Source of the DNA: Nocardia crassostreae
Lineage (GTDB): Bacteria > Actinomycetota > Actinomycetes > Mycobacteriales > Mycobacteriaceae
Direction: 5' to 3'
DNA: 64,000 nucleotides
NCBI RefSeq assembly: GCF_001613405.1
Contig: NZ_BDCH01000012.1
Coordinates: forward strand, 744,001-808,000
Shown: piece after piece, positions 17,921-26,061 of the stretch
Layout of the letters: the number at the start of each line of letters is the position of its first letter
How positions within the stretch are numbered: the first letter of the stretch is position 1
Made by a program: the position numbers and the translations under genes
Notes under the pieces: model-generated
What the model was told of the DNA's origin: nothing
What the model saw: the letters and a program-made list of their open reading frames with translations, nothing else
Database searches by the model: none

Positions 17921-18298
17921 GGTGTCGCGGGGGTGGCGCCGGGCTGTGCTGGTTCACTGGCATTCCCGCCGACCACAACTCTCACCCCTGCCTCACTCGC
18001 CCGCCTCGGGATTCGGAACCCGAGACTCGGCTTCGAACTAGATCGAAGCCTACCCCAGCGTTCAGGGGACTTGCGGAATCTCGGACGGAAAGCTTTACCG
18101 CCCAGTACGGTTCGGGTGATTGCTGCCGGGTGACCCTCGTCGCGATCGAATGAAACCGGTCGGTTCTTGATTAGCGCAATCATCTTTTGGTCCGTTGGGA
18201 GCAGTCGAGTTCTCTTAGGGTGCAACCGTGTTGTCCGGTCACCCGCACCGTGCTGCTATCGAGACGGCACTTCGAATACTCCACGGCGGAGATTGGAC
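17921..18298. other. Gene-free region upstream of kinase and SARP genes
   Basis: 378 bp between the divergent sensor kinase and the small protein before the SARP gene. I see no coding frame with support. It holds a perfect 8-bp inverted repeat GGCTTCGA-ACTAGA-TCGAAGCC at 18029-18050, preceded at 18005-18024 by a weaker dyad CTCGGG...CCCGAG. The distal 150 bp are relatively AT-rich and probably carry the promoter of the rightward genes. Confidence 0.55.
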
Positions 18299-18691
18299 AT
18301 GATGTCTGACTACATTCCGGCGGGCCCGGCCCGATCGGACGAAATGAACCGCACTTTCCTCGCCCACCAGGACGGCGTGACCTGCTGGATGGAGCGGGTG
18401 CCGCCCGGCGAGTGCGGCAGCCTGCGCCGGGACACCGGCCCGTCGATCACCGTCGTGCTCGCGGGCGGGCCCGTCGAGTTGATCGACGAGAGCGATCGCG
18501 TACTGTGCCGGACGATGCTGTCCGTCGGTCGGGTGGTGCGCGGCGGCGAGCTGCCCCTGCCGTACCGTCCCGCCAATCTCGCGGACCGGGACCTGGTCCT
18601 GGTGGTCATCGAATTATCCATCGGTACTACTACTTTCGGTGCGGCCTCCTCCCATAGCACGGATTGGCGGGCCGGTGGCGGTCGACTTTGA
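18299..18691 (+). CDS. Small hypothetical protein upstream of SARP
   Basis: A 130-residue soluble protein I do not recognise. The pattern of short hydrophobic beta strands (SITVVLAGGPVELIDE, LVLVVIELS) with glycine turns suggests a small cupin-like or other beta-sandwich fold, without an evident His metal triad. Two ATGs (18299, 18302) follow GGCGGAGA. The gene ends 48 bp before the SARP start and is co-directional, so the two are probably co-transcribed. It could be a ligand-binding accessory to the regulator; this is speculation from position only. Confidence 0.65.
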   Translation: MMSDYIPAGPARSDEMNRTFLAHQDGVTCWMERVPPGECGSLRRDTGPSITVVLAGGPVELIDESDRVLCRTMLSVGRVVRGGELPLPYRPANLADRDLVLVVIELSIGTTTFGAASSHSTDWRAGGGRL

Positions 18692-18739
18692 TTTCAAGGG
18701 TGGAAGCGACAAAGGCGTCGCTCGGGAAGTCCGGTCGAT

Positions 18740-19543
18740 ATGGATGGACACAGCATGGTTGGGATCAGAATTCTCGGTCCGTTGGAGATCGAAGGTCTTG
18801 TCGGAATACCGAGGCTCGACTCGTACCGCCAGCGCGCGGTATTGGGATCGCTCGCCTTGAACGCGAATCGCGTCACCTCGATGGCGAGTCTGACCGATGC
18901 GGTGTGGGAGGGGGAGCCACCGGCGACGGCCCGGTCACAGCTGCAGATCTGTGTTTCGGTGCTGCGTCGCGTCATTGCCGACAGTCGCTGCCCCATCGCC
19001 ATCGAGACGCGCGCACCGGGATATCGGCTGGCGGTCGACGGTTCCGCCCTGGACAGCGCGCGATTCGACGAGTTGATCGCCCAGGCCCGGATGCACGAGA
19101 GCAATGGCAATCTCGCCGCGGCGCTGGGGGCGCTGCGTCAGGCCGCGGGGCTATGGCGCGGGCCGGTGCTGGCCGATGTGCCCAGCAGCCGCATTCAGCG
19201 CATTTCCTATTCGCTCACCGAGCGGCGAATGGCCGCCGAGCTGACCCGGTTTCGTATCGAGCTGTCGCTGGATCGGGCGTGGGAGATCATCCCGGATCTG
19301 CAGGCGCACATCGATGCTCATCCACTGGGGGAGGAAGCCTACGGGTATCTGATGCTGGCACTGTATCGGTGCGGGCGTCCGGCCGAGGCGCTCGAGGTCT
19401 ACCGGCGGGTCCGCGCCACCTTGATTCAGCAGGTGGGGCTGGAGCCCTCCGACGAGCTGCGCGGACTGGAGCGCGCCATTCTCGAGGGCGGCGGCAGCCT
19501 GTCGCGGCCGTCGCTGTTCGAACCGGCCCGGCGGGCCGGGTGA
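18740..19543 (+). CDS. SARP-family transcriptional activator
   Basis: A 267-residue Streptomyces antibiotic regulatory protein. Residues 1-95 form an OmpR-like winged-helix DNA-binding domain (VGIRILGPLEIEG, RQRAVLGSLALNAN, PATARSQLQICVSVLRR, APGYRLAVD). Residues 100-250 form the bacterial transcriptional activation (BTAD) domain (LDSARFDELIAQAR, LWRGPVLADVP, HPLGEEAYGYLMLALYRCGRPAEAL, VGLEPSDELRGLER). It lacks the NB-ARC/TPR extension of large SARPs, so it is a small cluster-situated activator. Such genes usually activate an adjacent natural-product cluster, here the meroterpenoid genes. ATG 18740 is used; ATG 18755 (MVGIRILG) is plausible. A strong hairpin follows the stop. Confidence 0.93.
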   Translation: MDGHSMVGIRILGPLEIEGLVGIPRLDSYRQRAVLGSLALNANRVTSMASLTDAVWEGEPPATARSQLQICVSVLRRVIADSRCPIAIETRAPGYRLAVDGSALDSARFDELIAQARMHESNGNLAAALGALRQAAGLWRGPVLADVPSSRIQRISYSLTERRMAAELTRFRIELSLDRAWEIIPDLQAHIDAHPLGEEAYGYLMLALYRCGRPAEALEVYRRVRATLIQQVGLEPSDELRGLERAILEGGGSLSRPSLFEPARRAG

Positions 19544-19558
19544 GCCGTGCGCACGAAG

Positions 19559-19596
19559 GAAGCACGGCAATAGCTGGAAAGCTGTTGCCGTGCTTC
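19559..19596. terminator. Bidirectional hairpin terminator
   Basis: Seventeen-bp stem (19559-19575 with 19580-19596; arms begin GAAGCACGGCAA and end TTGCCGTGCTTC) with one G-T wobble and a GGAA tetraloop. It lies between the convergent stops of the SARP gene and the small HTH gene, so it can serve both strands. There is no long T tract, which is usual in actinobacteria. Confidence 0.8.
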
Positions 19597-19600
19597 GTGA

Positions 19601-19816
19601 TTACTGGATGGAATCCGGTGCGCCGCGTAGTTCGAGGAGCTCGGCGAGGTCGTACTCGGCGCGGCCCGGTGTGCCGTAGCGGGTCAGCTTGCCCCGGCTG
19701 GCCCACTTCCGGATGGTCTCCTTCCGCACGCCCGCGGCGAGCGCCGCGAGCTCGGTCGGCACCAGGCGCCGCCCGGGAGGCGGGGTCCGGCGCCGACCGA
19801 GCGGCGGTGTCGTCAT
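19601..19816 (-). CDS. Small helix-turn-helix (excisionase/MerR-like) protein
   Basis: A 71-residue protein with a winged-helix core: LVPTELAALAAGVRKETIRKW followed by RGKLTRYGTPGRAEYDLAELLEL (described by these ends). This is the pattern of small excisionase-type or MerR N-terminal DNA-binding proteins. The N-terminal 15 residues are Pro/Arg-rich. Its ATG overlaps the stop of the upstream zinc-ribbon-like gene (ATGA), so the two form a two-gene unit. No integrase or other phage gene is nearby, so a regulatory rather than recombination role is more likely. Confidence 0.82.
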   Translation of the reverse strand: MTTPPLGRRRTPPPGRRLVPTELAALAAGVRKETIRKWASRGKLTRYGTPGRAEYDLAELLELRGAPDSIQ

Positions 19817-20460
19817 GCCACCGACTCGGCCCGCTGACTCATCCGGCGTCGGTGTCCCACACGCTGATTCAATGCCAGCCACTGATGTGGCTGCCAGCTG
19901 TGGCCCGCCGCGCAGCTGACCAGGCGGCTGGTCGCGCCCGAGCCGCCCAGGTGGGCGTACACCGGTTGACCGCACCCGTGCCGGTCGCAACGGCCGACCT
20001 CGATTCGGTCCGGTCCGGGTTCCACCGCCCCCTGGGCGAGCCCGTGCACCGCCACGAACTCCTCGATGGCGTCGACGATCGCCGGATGCGCCGCCAGCCA
20101 ATTCTGTTGTGCGAGCAGGAATTCCACCAGTATCGGCACGGTCCGGCGCGGACGCCGCGGTGGGCGCGCCTCGTCGACCACCAGCGCCGCCCACGACGTC
20201 ACCAGCGCCATGATCTCCGCCCGCGCCTCGACCGGCGGATCGGCCAGCACGATCCCCTCCCGCCGCCCGCCGTGCGCCCGCGGCAGCCCGCGAGTGCGCT
20301 CGCCCTGCAACAACTCCCCACATCGGGCGTACAGCACCGGCAATCGGCTCAAGGTCTCGCAGAACCGGGACAGGCAATCAGCGCATACGAACGCCCCATC
20401 GGTTGCGGCGCCGCCGCAACCCGGATTCTCACACAATGCCTCACTCAATGCCTCGGACAT
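19813..20460 (-). CDS. Hypothetical Cys-rich (zinc-ribbon-like) protein
   Basis: A 215-residue protein without recognised family. The N-terminus has a CxxxxC...CxxC set (CENPGCGGAATDGAFVCADCLSRFC) that looks like a treble-clef or zinc ribbon, and a second set occurs near residue 160 (CDRHGCGQPVYAH) and CAAGHSW. Between them is a helical region rich in Trp and Leu (EFLLAQQNWLAAHP). It is co-translated with the small HTH protein that follows. Such Cys-rich plus HTH pairs recur in actinomycete genomes and may be regulatory units; I cannot give a function. Confidence 0.7.
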   Translation of the reverse strand: MSEALSEALCENPGCGGAATDGAFVCADCLSRFCETLSRLPVLYARCGELLQGERTRGLPRAHGGRREGIVLADPPVEARAEIMALVTSWAALVVDEARPPRRPRRTVPILVEFLLAQQNWLAAHPAIVDAIEEFVAVHGLAQGAVEPGPDRIEVGRCDRHGCGQPVYAHLGGSGATSRLVSCAAGHSWQPHQWLALNQRVGHRRRMSQRAESVA

Positions 20461-20646
20461 TTGTCTGCTCCTTCTGACGCTGTCGTCTAGGCATCTCCCA
20501 CTCTCACAGCGCGGCGTATCTCCCTGGTATCCCACGCCTTTCGCGCGGCAATAGCGCATTCGGAAAATCGTTCCGAGGGCTGATGTGCGGGGGTGGGTCG
20601 GCGTCGTACGGTTGGCGGGTCTTGTCCGGGCGTGAGGGGAGGCGCT

Positions 20647-21495
20647 GTGCGGGATCTGCGGAACAAGGTCGCGGTTGTGACCGGGGCGGCCAGTGGGATC
20701 GGGCGGGGAATGGCGGAGGCGTTCCTCGATGCGGGAATGCGGGTGGTGCTCAGAGATGTGGAGGAGGATGCGCTCGCGAAGACGGCCGCCGAATTGCTGG
20801 CGGGCGGTGGGGATGTGCACGCCGTGGTGACGGATGTGGCGAATCCCGACGATGTCGCCGCGCTGGCGGCGGCGACGCTCGGGAAGTACGGGGCCGTGCA
20901 CGTTCTGTGCAATAACGCCGGTGTGGCCGGGGGCGGTATGCCGGTCTGGGAGAGCACGCTCGACGACTGGGCCTGGGTGATCGGGGTCAACCTGATGGGG
21001 GTCGTCCACGGCCACCGCACCTTCCTGCCGATCATGATCGAGCAGGACGAGGAGGCGCACATCGTCAATACGGCGTCGGTCGCCGGTGTGGTCGGCGGCT
21101 CCGGGATCTACGGCGCGACCAAATCCGCCGTCGTCGCGCTGACGGAGACCATACATATGGAGCTGGTCGGCGGCGGCTTGAAACCCCGCATCTCGGTCCT
21201 CATGCCCGGCGTGGTCAACACCCGAATCCTGGATTCGGACCGCAACCGCCCGAGCCGCTTCCCCGACGTCGGCCCGAGCCCGCTCCCGGCCGACCTGGAA
21301 ATGGATGCGGTGCGGGAGTATTTCACCCACGGCACCAGCCCGCGAGCCGTCGGTGATCAGGTACTACAGGCCATTCGCGAGGAACGCCTCTATGTGCTGA
21401 CCCACCCCGAGTGGAAGGGCCACATCGAGCATCGAATGAAGGCCATCCTCAATGGCGAGAACCTGACCCCCTTGGAGCCGCCGGGCATGCAGTAG
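20647..21495 (+). CDS. SDR-family oxidoreductase
   Basis: A 282-residue short-chain dehydrogenase. TGAASGIGRGMAEAF at residues 11-25, NNAGVAGGGMP near 90, NTASVAGVVG near 140, and catalytic YGATK near 158. GTG 20647 is the start: GGGGAGG lies four bases upstream. The C-terminal 50 residues (EWKGHIEHRMKAIL) resemble SDRs annotated in lipid or steroid metabolism, but the substrate is not evident. It stands alone, flanked by divergent or convergent hypothetical genes. Confidence 0.9.
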   Translation: MRDLRNKVAVVTGAASGIGRGMAEAFLDAGMRVVLRDVEEDALAKTAAELLAGGGDVHAVVTDVANPDDVAALAAATLGKYGAVHVLCNNAGVAGGGMPVWESTLDDWAWVIGVNLMGVVHGHRTFLPIMIEQDEEAHIVNTASVAGVVGGSGIYGATKSAVVALTETIHMELVGGGLKPRISVLMPGVVNTRILDSDRNRPSRFPDVGPSPLPADLEMDAVREYFTHGTSPRAVGDQVLQAIREERLYVLTHPEWKGHIEHRMKAILNGENLTPLEPPGMQ

Positions 21496-21523
21496 GCCGT
21501 ATTCGCCCGTCCCGGTAGCGGAT

Positions 21524-21835
21524 TCAGTTCGCGCTGACGGTGTGATCCCGGATGACGTCGTCGACCGGCCGCCCGGCCTTGGCGGGTTCGGCGCCGTCGA
21601 AGATGGCGGCCAGAATGGCGGCCCGGTCGAGCGTGGCCGGGACGACGTGGGTGGCGCGAGCACTGAGAATCACGGCGAGCAGAACGGTCGCGTAGATCCG
21701 CGAGCGCGGAACGGTCAACTGCCACCCACACCGTTCCCGGTCGCGCAGTCGGGTTTCGACGGTGTCGAGAACATCTTGGATGACTTGAAGCTCGATCTGA
21801 TCGCGGTCCTCGGACCACTGGTCGTCGATGGACAT
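21524..21835 (-). CDS. Hypothetical protein, 103 aa
   Basis: A small soluble protein of 103 residues with an acidic N-terminal helix (MSIDDQWSEDRDQIELQVIQDVLDTVETRL), a hydrophobic centre (RIYATVLLAVILSA) and an acidic C-terminus. Start ATG 21835 is followed by normal actinobacterial codon use. It is divergent from the XRE-family regulator, with about 150 bp between starts, and convergent with the SDR gene. I do not recognise the family; the hydrophobic segment could be a single membrane or core helix. Confidence 0.55.
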   Translation of the reverse strand: MSIDDQWSEDRDQIELQVIQDVLDTVETRLRDRERCGWQLTVPRSRIYATVLLAVILSARATHVVPATLDRAAILAAIFDGAEPAKAGRPVDDVIRDHTVSAN

Positions 21836-21985
21836 GGCCTCAGCACACCACCGGCGACCAGTGCAGATGGGCAAAACTGAAGCTTCAGATCGAATTGCTT
21901 CAAATCGCCACGACGAACCACAGATCTGCGGTACACCTAGCTTCGGAAACCGGGCGCTGTCACCTTCACTTTCCGGGGAGACCTC

Positions 21986-22876
21986 ATGAGTGACACCGGC
22001 AATCAACCCTCGACCCTGCCCCGCCGCCAACTCGGCCGGTTCCTTCGCGAAGCCCGCGAAGCGCTCGGGCTGACGCAGAGGATCGCCGCCGAAATGGTCG
22101 AACTGAGCGAGCCTGGGCTACAACGCATCGAGGCCGGGCGCGTGAAGAAGGTCCGAATTCGTGATGTCCGTGCCCTTTGCGAGATTTATGAGATCTCGCC
22201 CGAGAACACGGAGTGGGCGGTCGAATTGGCTGAACAGGCGAAGGTGACGAGTTGGTACCACGCGTTCGGCGGCCTGTTCAACGACACCTTCAACATGTAC
22301 GTCGGCCTGGAGGCTTCGGCGCGCCAATTGATCACGTATCACGAACACGTCCCGGGTCTGGTGCAGACCGCGGACTACGCACGAGCGCTCATCAGTGCCT
22401 TCTACCGGGGCGACAGCAGCGACGCCATCGACCGTCGAGTGGAACTGCGTATGAAACGCCAGGCAATCGTCACCCGGAAGACCCGCCCACTGAAACTCGA
22501 TGTGCTCCTGCACGAGTCGGCGTTGCATCGCGTGATCGGCAGCCGCGACATCATGGCGGCCCAGCTCCGGCACCTAGCGGAGATCAGCAAACCGGCGAAT
22601 GTGTCTGTGCGTATACATCCGTTCTCGGCGGGTTGCACCTGGGGATTGCTGCATGGCCCGTTCGTCATTCTGTATTTCGGCACCGATGCCAAAGGCAGGC
22701 CGATCGAACCGCCCGTGGTCTACCACGAGATTCAGATGAGCAACGATGTCTACCTCGAAAAGCCCGATGATTTGCGGCGCTACCATGAATTGGTTGCGGC
22801 GCTGCGGGCGACTGCTCTCGACGAGGACACCACACGAGACCTGCTGCGGCGGGCAACAAGGAGTTACGAGCGGTGA
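21986..22876 (+). CDS. XRE-family regulator with DUF5753 domain
   Basis: A 296-residue protein with an N-terminal helix-turn-helix (FLREAREALGLTQRIAAEMVELSEPGLQRIEAG, residues 12-45, given by its ends) and a C-terminal DUF5753 domain of about 170 residues (starting near ASARQLITYHEHVPGLVQTADYARALI). These proteins are numerous in actinomycetes and are nearly always followed by a DUF397 gene, as here (GTGA overlap). The pair behaves somewhat like a regulator/small-effector module linked to morphological development and antibiotic production. ATG 21986 has GGGGAG at good spacing. Confidence 0.93.
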   Translation: MSDTGNQPSTLPRRQLGRFLREAREALGLTQRIAAEMVELSEPGLQRIEAGRVKKVRIRDVRALCEIYEISPENTEWAVELAEQAKVTSWYHAFGGLFNDTFNMYVGLEASARQLITYHEHVPGLVQTADYARALISAFYRGDSSDAIDRRVELRMKRQAIVTRKTRPLKLDVLLHESALHRVIGSRDIMAAQLRHLAEISKPANVSVRIHPFSAGCTWGLLHGPFVILYFGTDAKGRPIEPPVVYHEIQMSNDVYLEKPDDLRRYHELVAALRATALDEDTTRDLLRRATRSYER

Positions 22877-23067
22877 AGATCGAGCTATCCGAGGCGAACT
22901 GGTTCAAGAGCAGTTACAGCGAAAGTAGCGGCGCGTGCGTGGAAGTCGCGTTCCTGGACGGGGGTGGGGTTGGCGTCCGTGACTCCAAGAATCCCGCTGG
23001 GCCCGCGTTGATCTTCAGTCCGGGTGAGTGGAATGCCTTTACCGCCAAGGTCATCGGCGGCGGCTAG
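22873..23067 (+). CDS. DUF397 protein
   Basis: A 64-residue DUF397 protein: WFKSSYSESSGACVEVAF, VGVRDSKNPAGPALIFSPGEWNAF. This is the canonical small partner of DUF5753/XRE regulators. The GTG start overlaps the stop of the regulator gene, so the pair is translationally coupled. It ends 3 bp before the convergent PaaX gene. Confidence 0.95.
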   Translation: MKIELSEANWFKSSYSESSGACVEVAFLDGGGVGVRDSKNPAGPALIFSPGEWNAFTAKVIGGG

Positions 23068-23070
23068 GGG

Positions 23071-23928
23071 TTAGGTACGGGTGTGGGCGTGGACCCAGCG
23101 GCGGCTGGGTTCGAGGCAGCGTTTTCTGGCGTCGGCGAAGAGACGGACGCTGGCGGGGCCGGGCCAGTCGGTGGGGAGCATGGAATCGGGGAGGCCCGGG
23201 TCCAGGTAGGGGATTGTGCGCCATTCGTCCAGGAGCGGGATGAAGAGGCGGAAGGCTTGTTCGTCGGTGAGGGTGCCGAGTTCTGTTGTGGCGCTGTGGT
23301 TGTCGAGAAAGGCTTGGTGCAGGGCGGCCAGGGAGGGGAGGTTCCACCAGCGGGCGGCGGCGGCTCGGGGGTTGTCGGGTACTGCGAAATCGGTTGCGCG
23401 GAAGGAGGTTACGTAGTCGGCCAGGCCGAGGGCGGTGATTATGGCGGTGGCTTCTGCGGCCAGGTAGTGGGGGCAGATCCAGAGGCCGGGGGAGACGGTG
23501 CCGCAGCCGATGGAGGTGAGGCGGCGGCGGAGTTGGTGGCGGGCGGCGCGGGCGGATTCGGGGATGGTGAAGGAGATGAGGTGCCAGGGGTCGGATTCGG
23601 TCATTTGGCGGAAGCCGAAGATGCGGGGGTCGCCGCGGGTGTACATGGCTTCGGCGGCGGGGGTGAGGCGGTAGCCGCTGCGGCCGTTGCGGGTTTCGGG
23701 GTCCAGGACGCCTTTGCTTTTCAGGCGGGCTACGGTGGTGCGGGCGCTCTGTTCGGGTACGTCCAGACTGGCCAGGAGGGTGCTGAAGTCGGCGATGGCG
23801 ATCCAGCCGCCGAGTTCGCGGACGTAGGCGCCCAGGATGGTGCGGGCCAGGGAGGTCACGCTGCCGGGGCGGGCGTCGATATCGTCGAGAATCGCGCTCG
23901 CCCCGGCGTCGTGGAGGTCAGCGGGCAT
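23071..23928 (-). CDS. PaaX-family transcriptional regulator
   Basis: A 285-residue regulator with an N-terminal winged helix (ILGAYVRELGGWIAIADFSTLLASL, EQSARTTVARLKSKGVL) and the PaaX-like C-terminal region (WHLISFTIPESARAARHQLRRRLTSIGCGTVSPGLWICP, given by its ends). PaaX proteins repress aromatic catabolism genes and respond to aryl-CoA thioesters. It overlaps the kynureninase stop by 11 bp and so is the third gene of the tryptophan-degradation operon. Codon choice is unusual: almost all third positions are C (GCC, CGC, ACC, CTC) and few are G, unlike its neighbours, so it may have a different history. Confidence 0.85.
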   Translation of the reverse strand: MPADLHDAGASAILDDIDARPGSVTSLARTILGAYVRELGGWIAIADFSTLLASLDVPEQSARTTVARLKSKGVLDPETRNGRSGYRLTPAAEAMYTRGDPRIFGFRQMTESDPWHLISFTIPESARAARHQLRRRLTSIGCGTVSPGLWICPHYLAAEATAIITALGLADYVTSFRATDFAVPDNPRAAAARWWNLPSLAALHQAFLDNHSATTELGTLTDEQAFRLFIPLLDEWRTIPYLDPGLPDSMLPTDWPGPASVRLFADARKRCLEPSRRWVHAHTRT

Positions 23929-25153
23929 CGAGTTCGTCGCGGATGGCGGTGATCCCGGTGAGGACCTCGTGGAAGGTGGTGCTCAGGGGGCTCATTCCAA
24001 TGCGGATGCCGTGCGGCTGACGGAAGTCGGGCATCACACCACGATTCCACAAGCGCGCGGTGATCTCCCGGAATGCCGGGTGATCGATGGTCACGTGCCC
24101 GCCGCGGCGGGCCGGGTCGGCGGGAGAGGAGACCGTCACGCCGCGCGGCGCCAGCCACTCGTGCACCAGGTCGAGGGCGAATTCGGTGAGGGCCACGGAC
24201 TTGGCGCGCACCGCGGGCATGCCCGCCTCCTCGATGAGATCGAGCATGTCCTGGATCGGAAGCATGCCGATAATTCCGGGGCTGGCGCTGAGCACCCTGC
24301 GGATTCCGGGGGCGGGGATATAGCCCTGGGCCATGTCGAACGGGTTCTCCCGGCCCATCCAGCCCCAGATCGGCTGCTGGAACCGCGGCAGCAGCTCGGC
24401 ATTCACGTAGGCGAAGGCGGGCGCGCCGGGGCCGCCGTTCAGGTACTTGTAGGTGCACCCCGCCGCGAAATCGACGCCCCAGGAATCCAGTTCGATCTCC
24501 ACCGAGCCGACCGAATGGCAGGCATCGAGCAGCAGCAGCGCGCCCGCGTCATGGGTGACGGCGGTGATGGCGGGCATATCGACGAGATAGCCGGAACGGT
24601 AGGCGACGTGGCTGAGTGTGACCAGGGCGGTGCGCTCGGAGACCACTCCGGCCAGGTCCTCGGCGGTGACGCCACCGGCGAAATCGGCCTCGATCCAGCG
24701 CAGCGTGAGCCCGAGTTCGCTCGCGATGGACTCCATCAGATACCGGTCGGTGGGAAAGTTGTCGCGATCGAGCACGATCTCGGTGCGTCCGGGCCGCGAT
24801 GCGAGCGCGCCGCGCGCCAGCTTGTAGAGCAGCACGCTGGTGGAATCACCCACGGTGGTCTGCCCCGCGGCCGCGCCGAGCAGGCTCGCCCCGATCCGGT
24901 CGCCCAACCTCAGCGGCAGCTCGAACCACTGCTCGTCCCAGCCACGAATCAATCGCCCGCCCCAGGCGTCGGTCACGAAGGCGGCCATCCGTTCGGCGGT
25001 CCCGCGAAGGGGACGGCCCAGTGAATTGCCGTCCAGATAGGCGGCGATCTCCGGATCGTCGCTGCCGACGAAGCGGCGCGGGAAATCGCCCAGCGGATCC
25101 GCCGCGTCGAGCGCGCTCGCGCGGGTGGCGAAGTCGGTCGGTGCCGTGGTCAT
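23918..25153 (-). CDS. kynU: Kynureninase
   Basis: PLP enzyme of 411 residues cleaving kynurenine to anthranilate and alanine (or 3-hydroxykynurenine to 3-hydroxyanthranilate). Motifs: YLDGNSLGRP (about residue 39), the PLP Asp in LLLDACHSVGSVEIEL (about 212) and the Schiff-base Lys in GCTYKYLNGGPGAP (about 236), plus PIWGWMG. ATG 25153 overlaps the tryptophan dioxygenase stop (ATGA). No kynurenine formamidase or kynurenine 3-monooxygenase is in the window. The operon therefore leads from tryptophan to anthranilate, unless other genes are elsewhere. Confidence 0.95.
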   Translation of the reverse strand: MTTAPTDFATRASALDAADPLGDFPRRFVGSDDPEIAAYLDGNSLGRPLRGTAERMAAFVTDAWGGRLIRGWDEQWFELPLRLGDRIGASLLGAAAGQTTVGDSTSVLLYKLARGALASRPGRTEIVLDRDNFPTDRYLMESIASELGLTLRWIEADFAGGVTAEDLAGVVSERTALVTLSHVAYRSGYLVDMPAITAVTHDAGALLLLDACHSVGSVEIELDSWGVDFAAGCTYKYLNGGPGAPAFAYVNAELLPRFQQPIWGWMGRENPFDMAQGYIPAPGIRRVLSASPGIIGMLPIQDMLDLIEEAGMPAVRAKSVALTEFALDLVHEWLAPRGVTVSSPADPARRGGHVTIDHPAFREITARLWNRGVMPDFRQPHGIRIGMSPLSTTFHEVLTGITAIRDELDAR

Positions 25154-25956
25154 GATGTGAGATCCCCCGTTTCGGTGCGTACTGCGAACAATTCCGGAAA
25201 GAAGCTGAGATCGAGGGCGCGTTGCAGAAATCCCGCGCCGCTGGACCCGCCGGTGCCCTGCCGGGTTCCGATGGTGCGCAACACGGTGCACAGATGCCGG
25301 AACCGCCACAGCTGGAAGTTCTCCTCCAGATCGACCAGCTCCTCGAAGGCCTCGTACACCGGCCAATACTCCTGCGGCGCTTGATAAACGGCCTTGGCCA
25401 GCGGCAGCAGCTCCGGATTCAGCGCATAGCTCGCCGTCACATCCCGGTGCAGCGCCGACTCCGGCACCGCCAGCCCGGTCCGCGCCAGATGCCGCCAGAA
25501 CGCGTCGTACAGGGTCGGCTCGGCCAGCAGCGCCTCCAGGTCGGCCCGCGCCTCGGCATGGTCGGCGAACACCGGCAGCATGGCCGGGTTCTTGATACCG
25601 AGCAGGAACTCGACAGCCCGGTACTGATGCGATTGGAATCCGGAGGACCGCCCGAGAAACCGCCGGAAGCGGGCGTATTCGGTGGGCGTCAGGGTCGCCA
25701 GCACCGACCACTGCTCGGTTAGCGTCCGCTGGATGTGTTTGACCCGCGCAATCGCCTTGAGCGCGACCTCCGGCTCATCCGTATCGAAAGCCGCTCGCGC
25801 CGCGTGCAATTCGTGCAGCACCAGTTTGAGCCACAGCTCGGTGGTCTGGTGCTGGATGATGAACAACATTTCGTCGTGCTGCGGTGGCGTTCTGACCGGA
25901 TGTTGCGCGCCGAGCAGGGTGGGCAGCTCGAGATAGGAGCTGTAACTGAGAGTCAT
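25150..25956 (-). CDS. kynA: Tryptophan 2,3-dioxygenase
   Basis: Haem dioxygenase of 268 residues that converts L-tryptophan to N-formylkynurenine. Recognised by YSSYLELPTLLGAQ at the N-terminus, EMLFIIQHQTTELWLKLVLHEL (His ligand region, given by ends), RFRRFLGRSSGFQSHQYR and HL-CTVLRTIGTRQGTGGSSG. ATG 25956 is preferred; the frame extends upstream to a GTG at 25992 without conserved sequence. It is the promoter-proximal gene of the kyn operon, divergent from the PucR-like gene. Confidence 0.95.
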   Translation of the reverse strand: MTLSYSSYLELPTLLGAQHPVRTPPQHDEMLFIIQHQTTELWLKLVLHELHAARAAFDTDEPEVALKAIARVKHIQRTLTEQWSVLATLTPTEYARFRRFLGRSSGFQSHQYRAVEFLLGIKNPAMLPVFADHAEARADLEALLAEPTLYDAFWRHLARTGLAVPESALHRDVTASYALNPELLPLAKAVYQAPQEYWPVYEAFEELVDLEENFQLWRFRHLCTVLRTIGTRQGTGGSSGAGFLQRALDLSFFPELFAVRTETGDLTS

Positions 25957-26061
25957 GGCGGATCCCCGGTGGTTCGGTGCTGTCCACTCCACGGTAATAC
26001 ATCATCGTGACGACCGGCAGGAAAATGTCATAAGAGAATCGTGGTTTCCGCCCAGCAGGTA

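Noticed and set aside
19601..19816. Phage excisionase marking an integrated element
   Set aside because: No integrase, att-like direct repeats or phage genes nearby; a small regulator is more likely.
18664..20490. 608-codon plus-strand frame over SARP, HTH and Cys-rich genes
   Set aside because: It is a shadow of three supported genes on other frames and strands.
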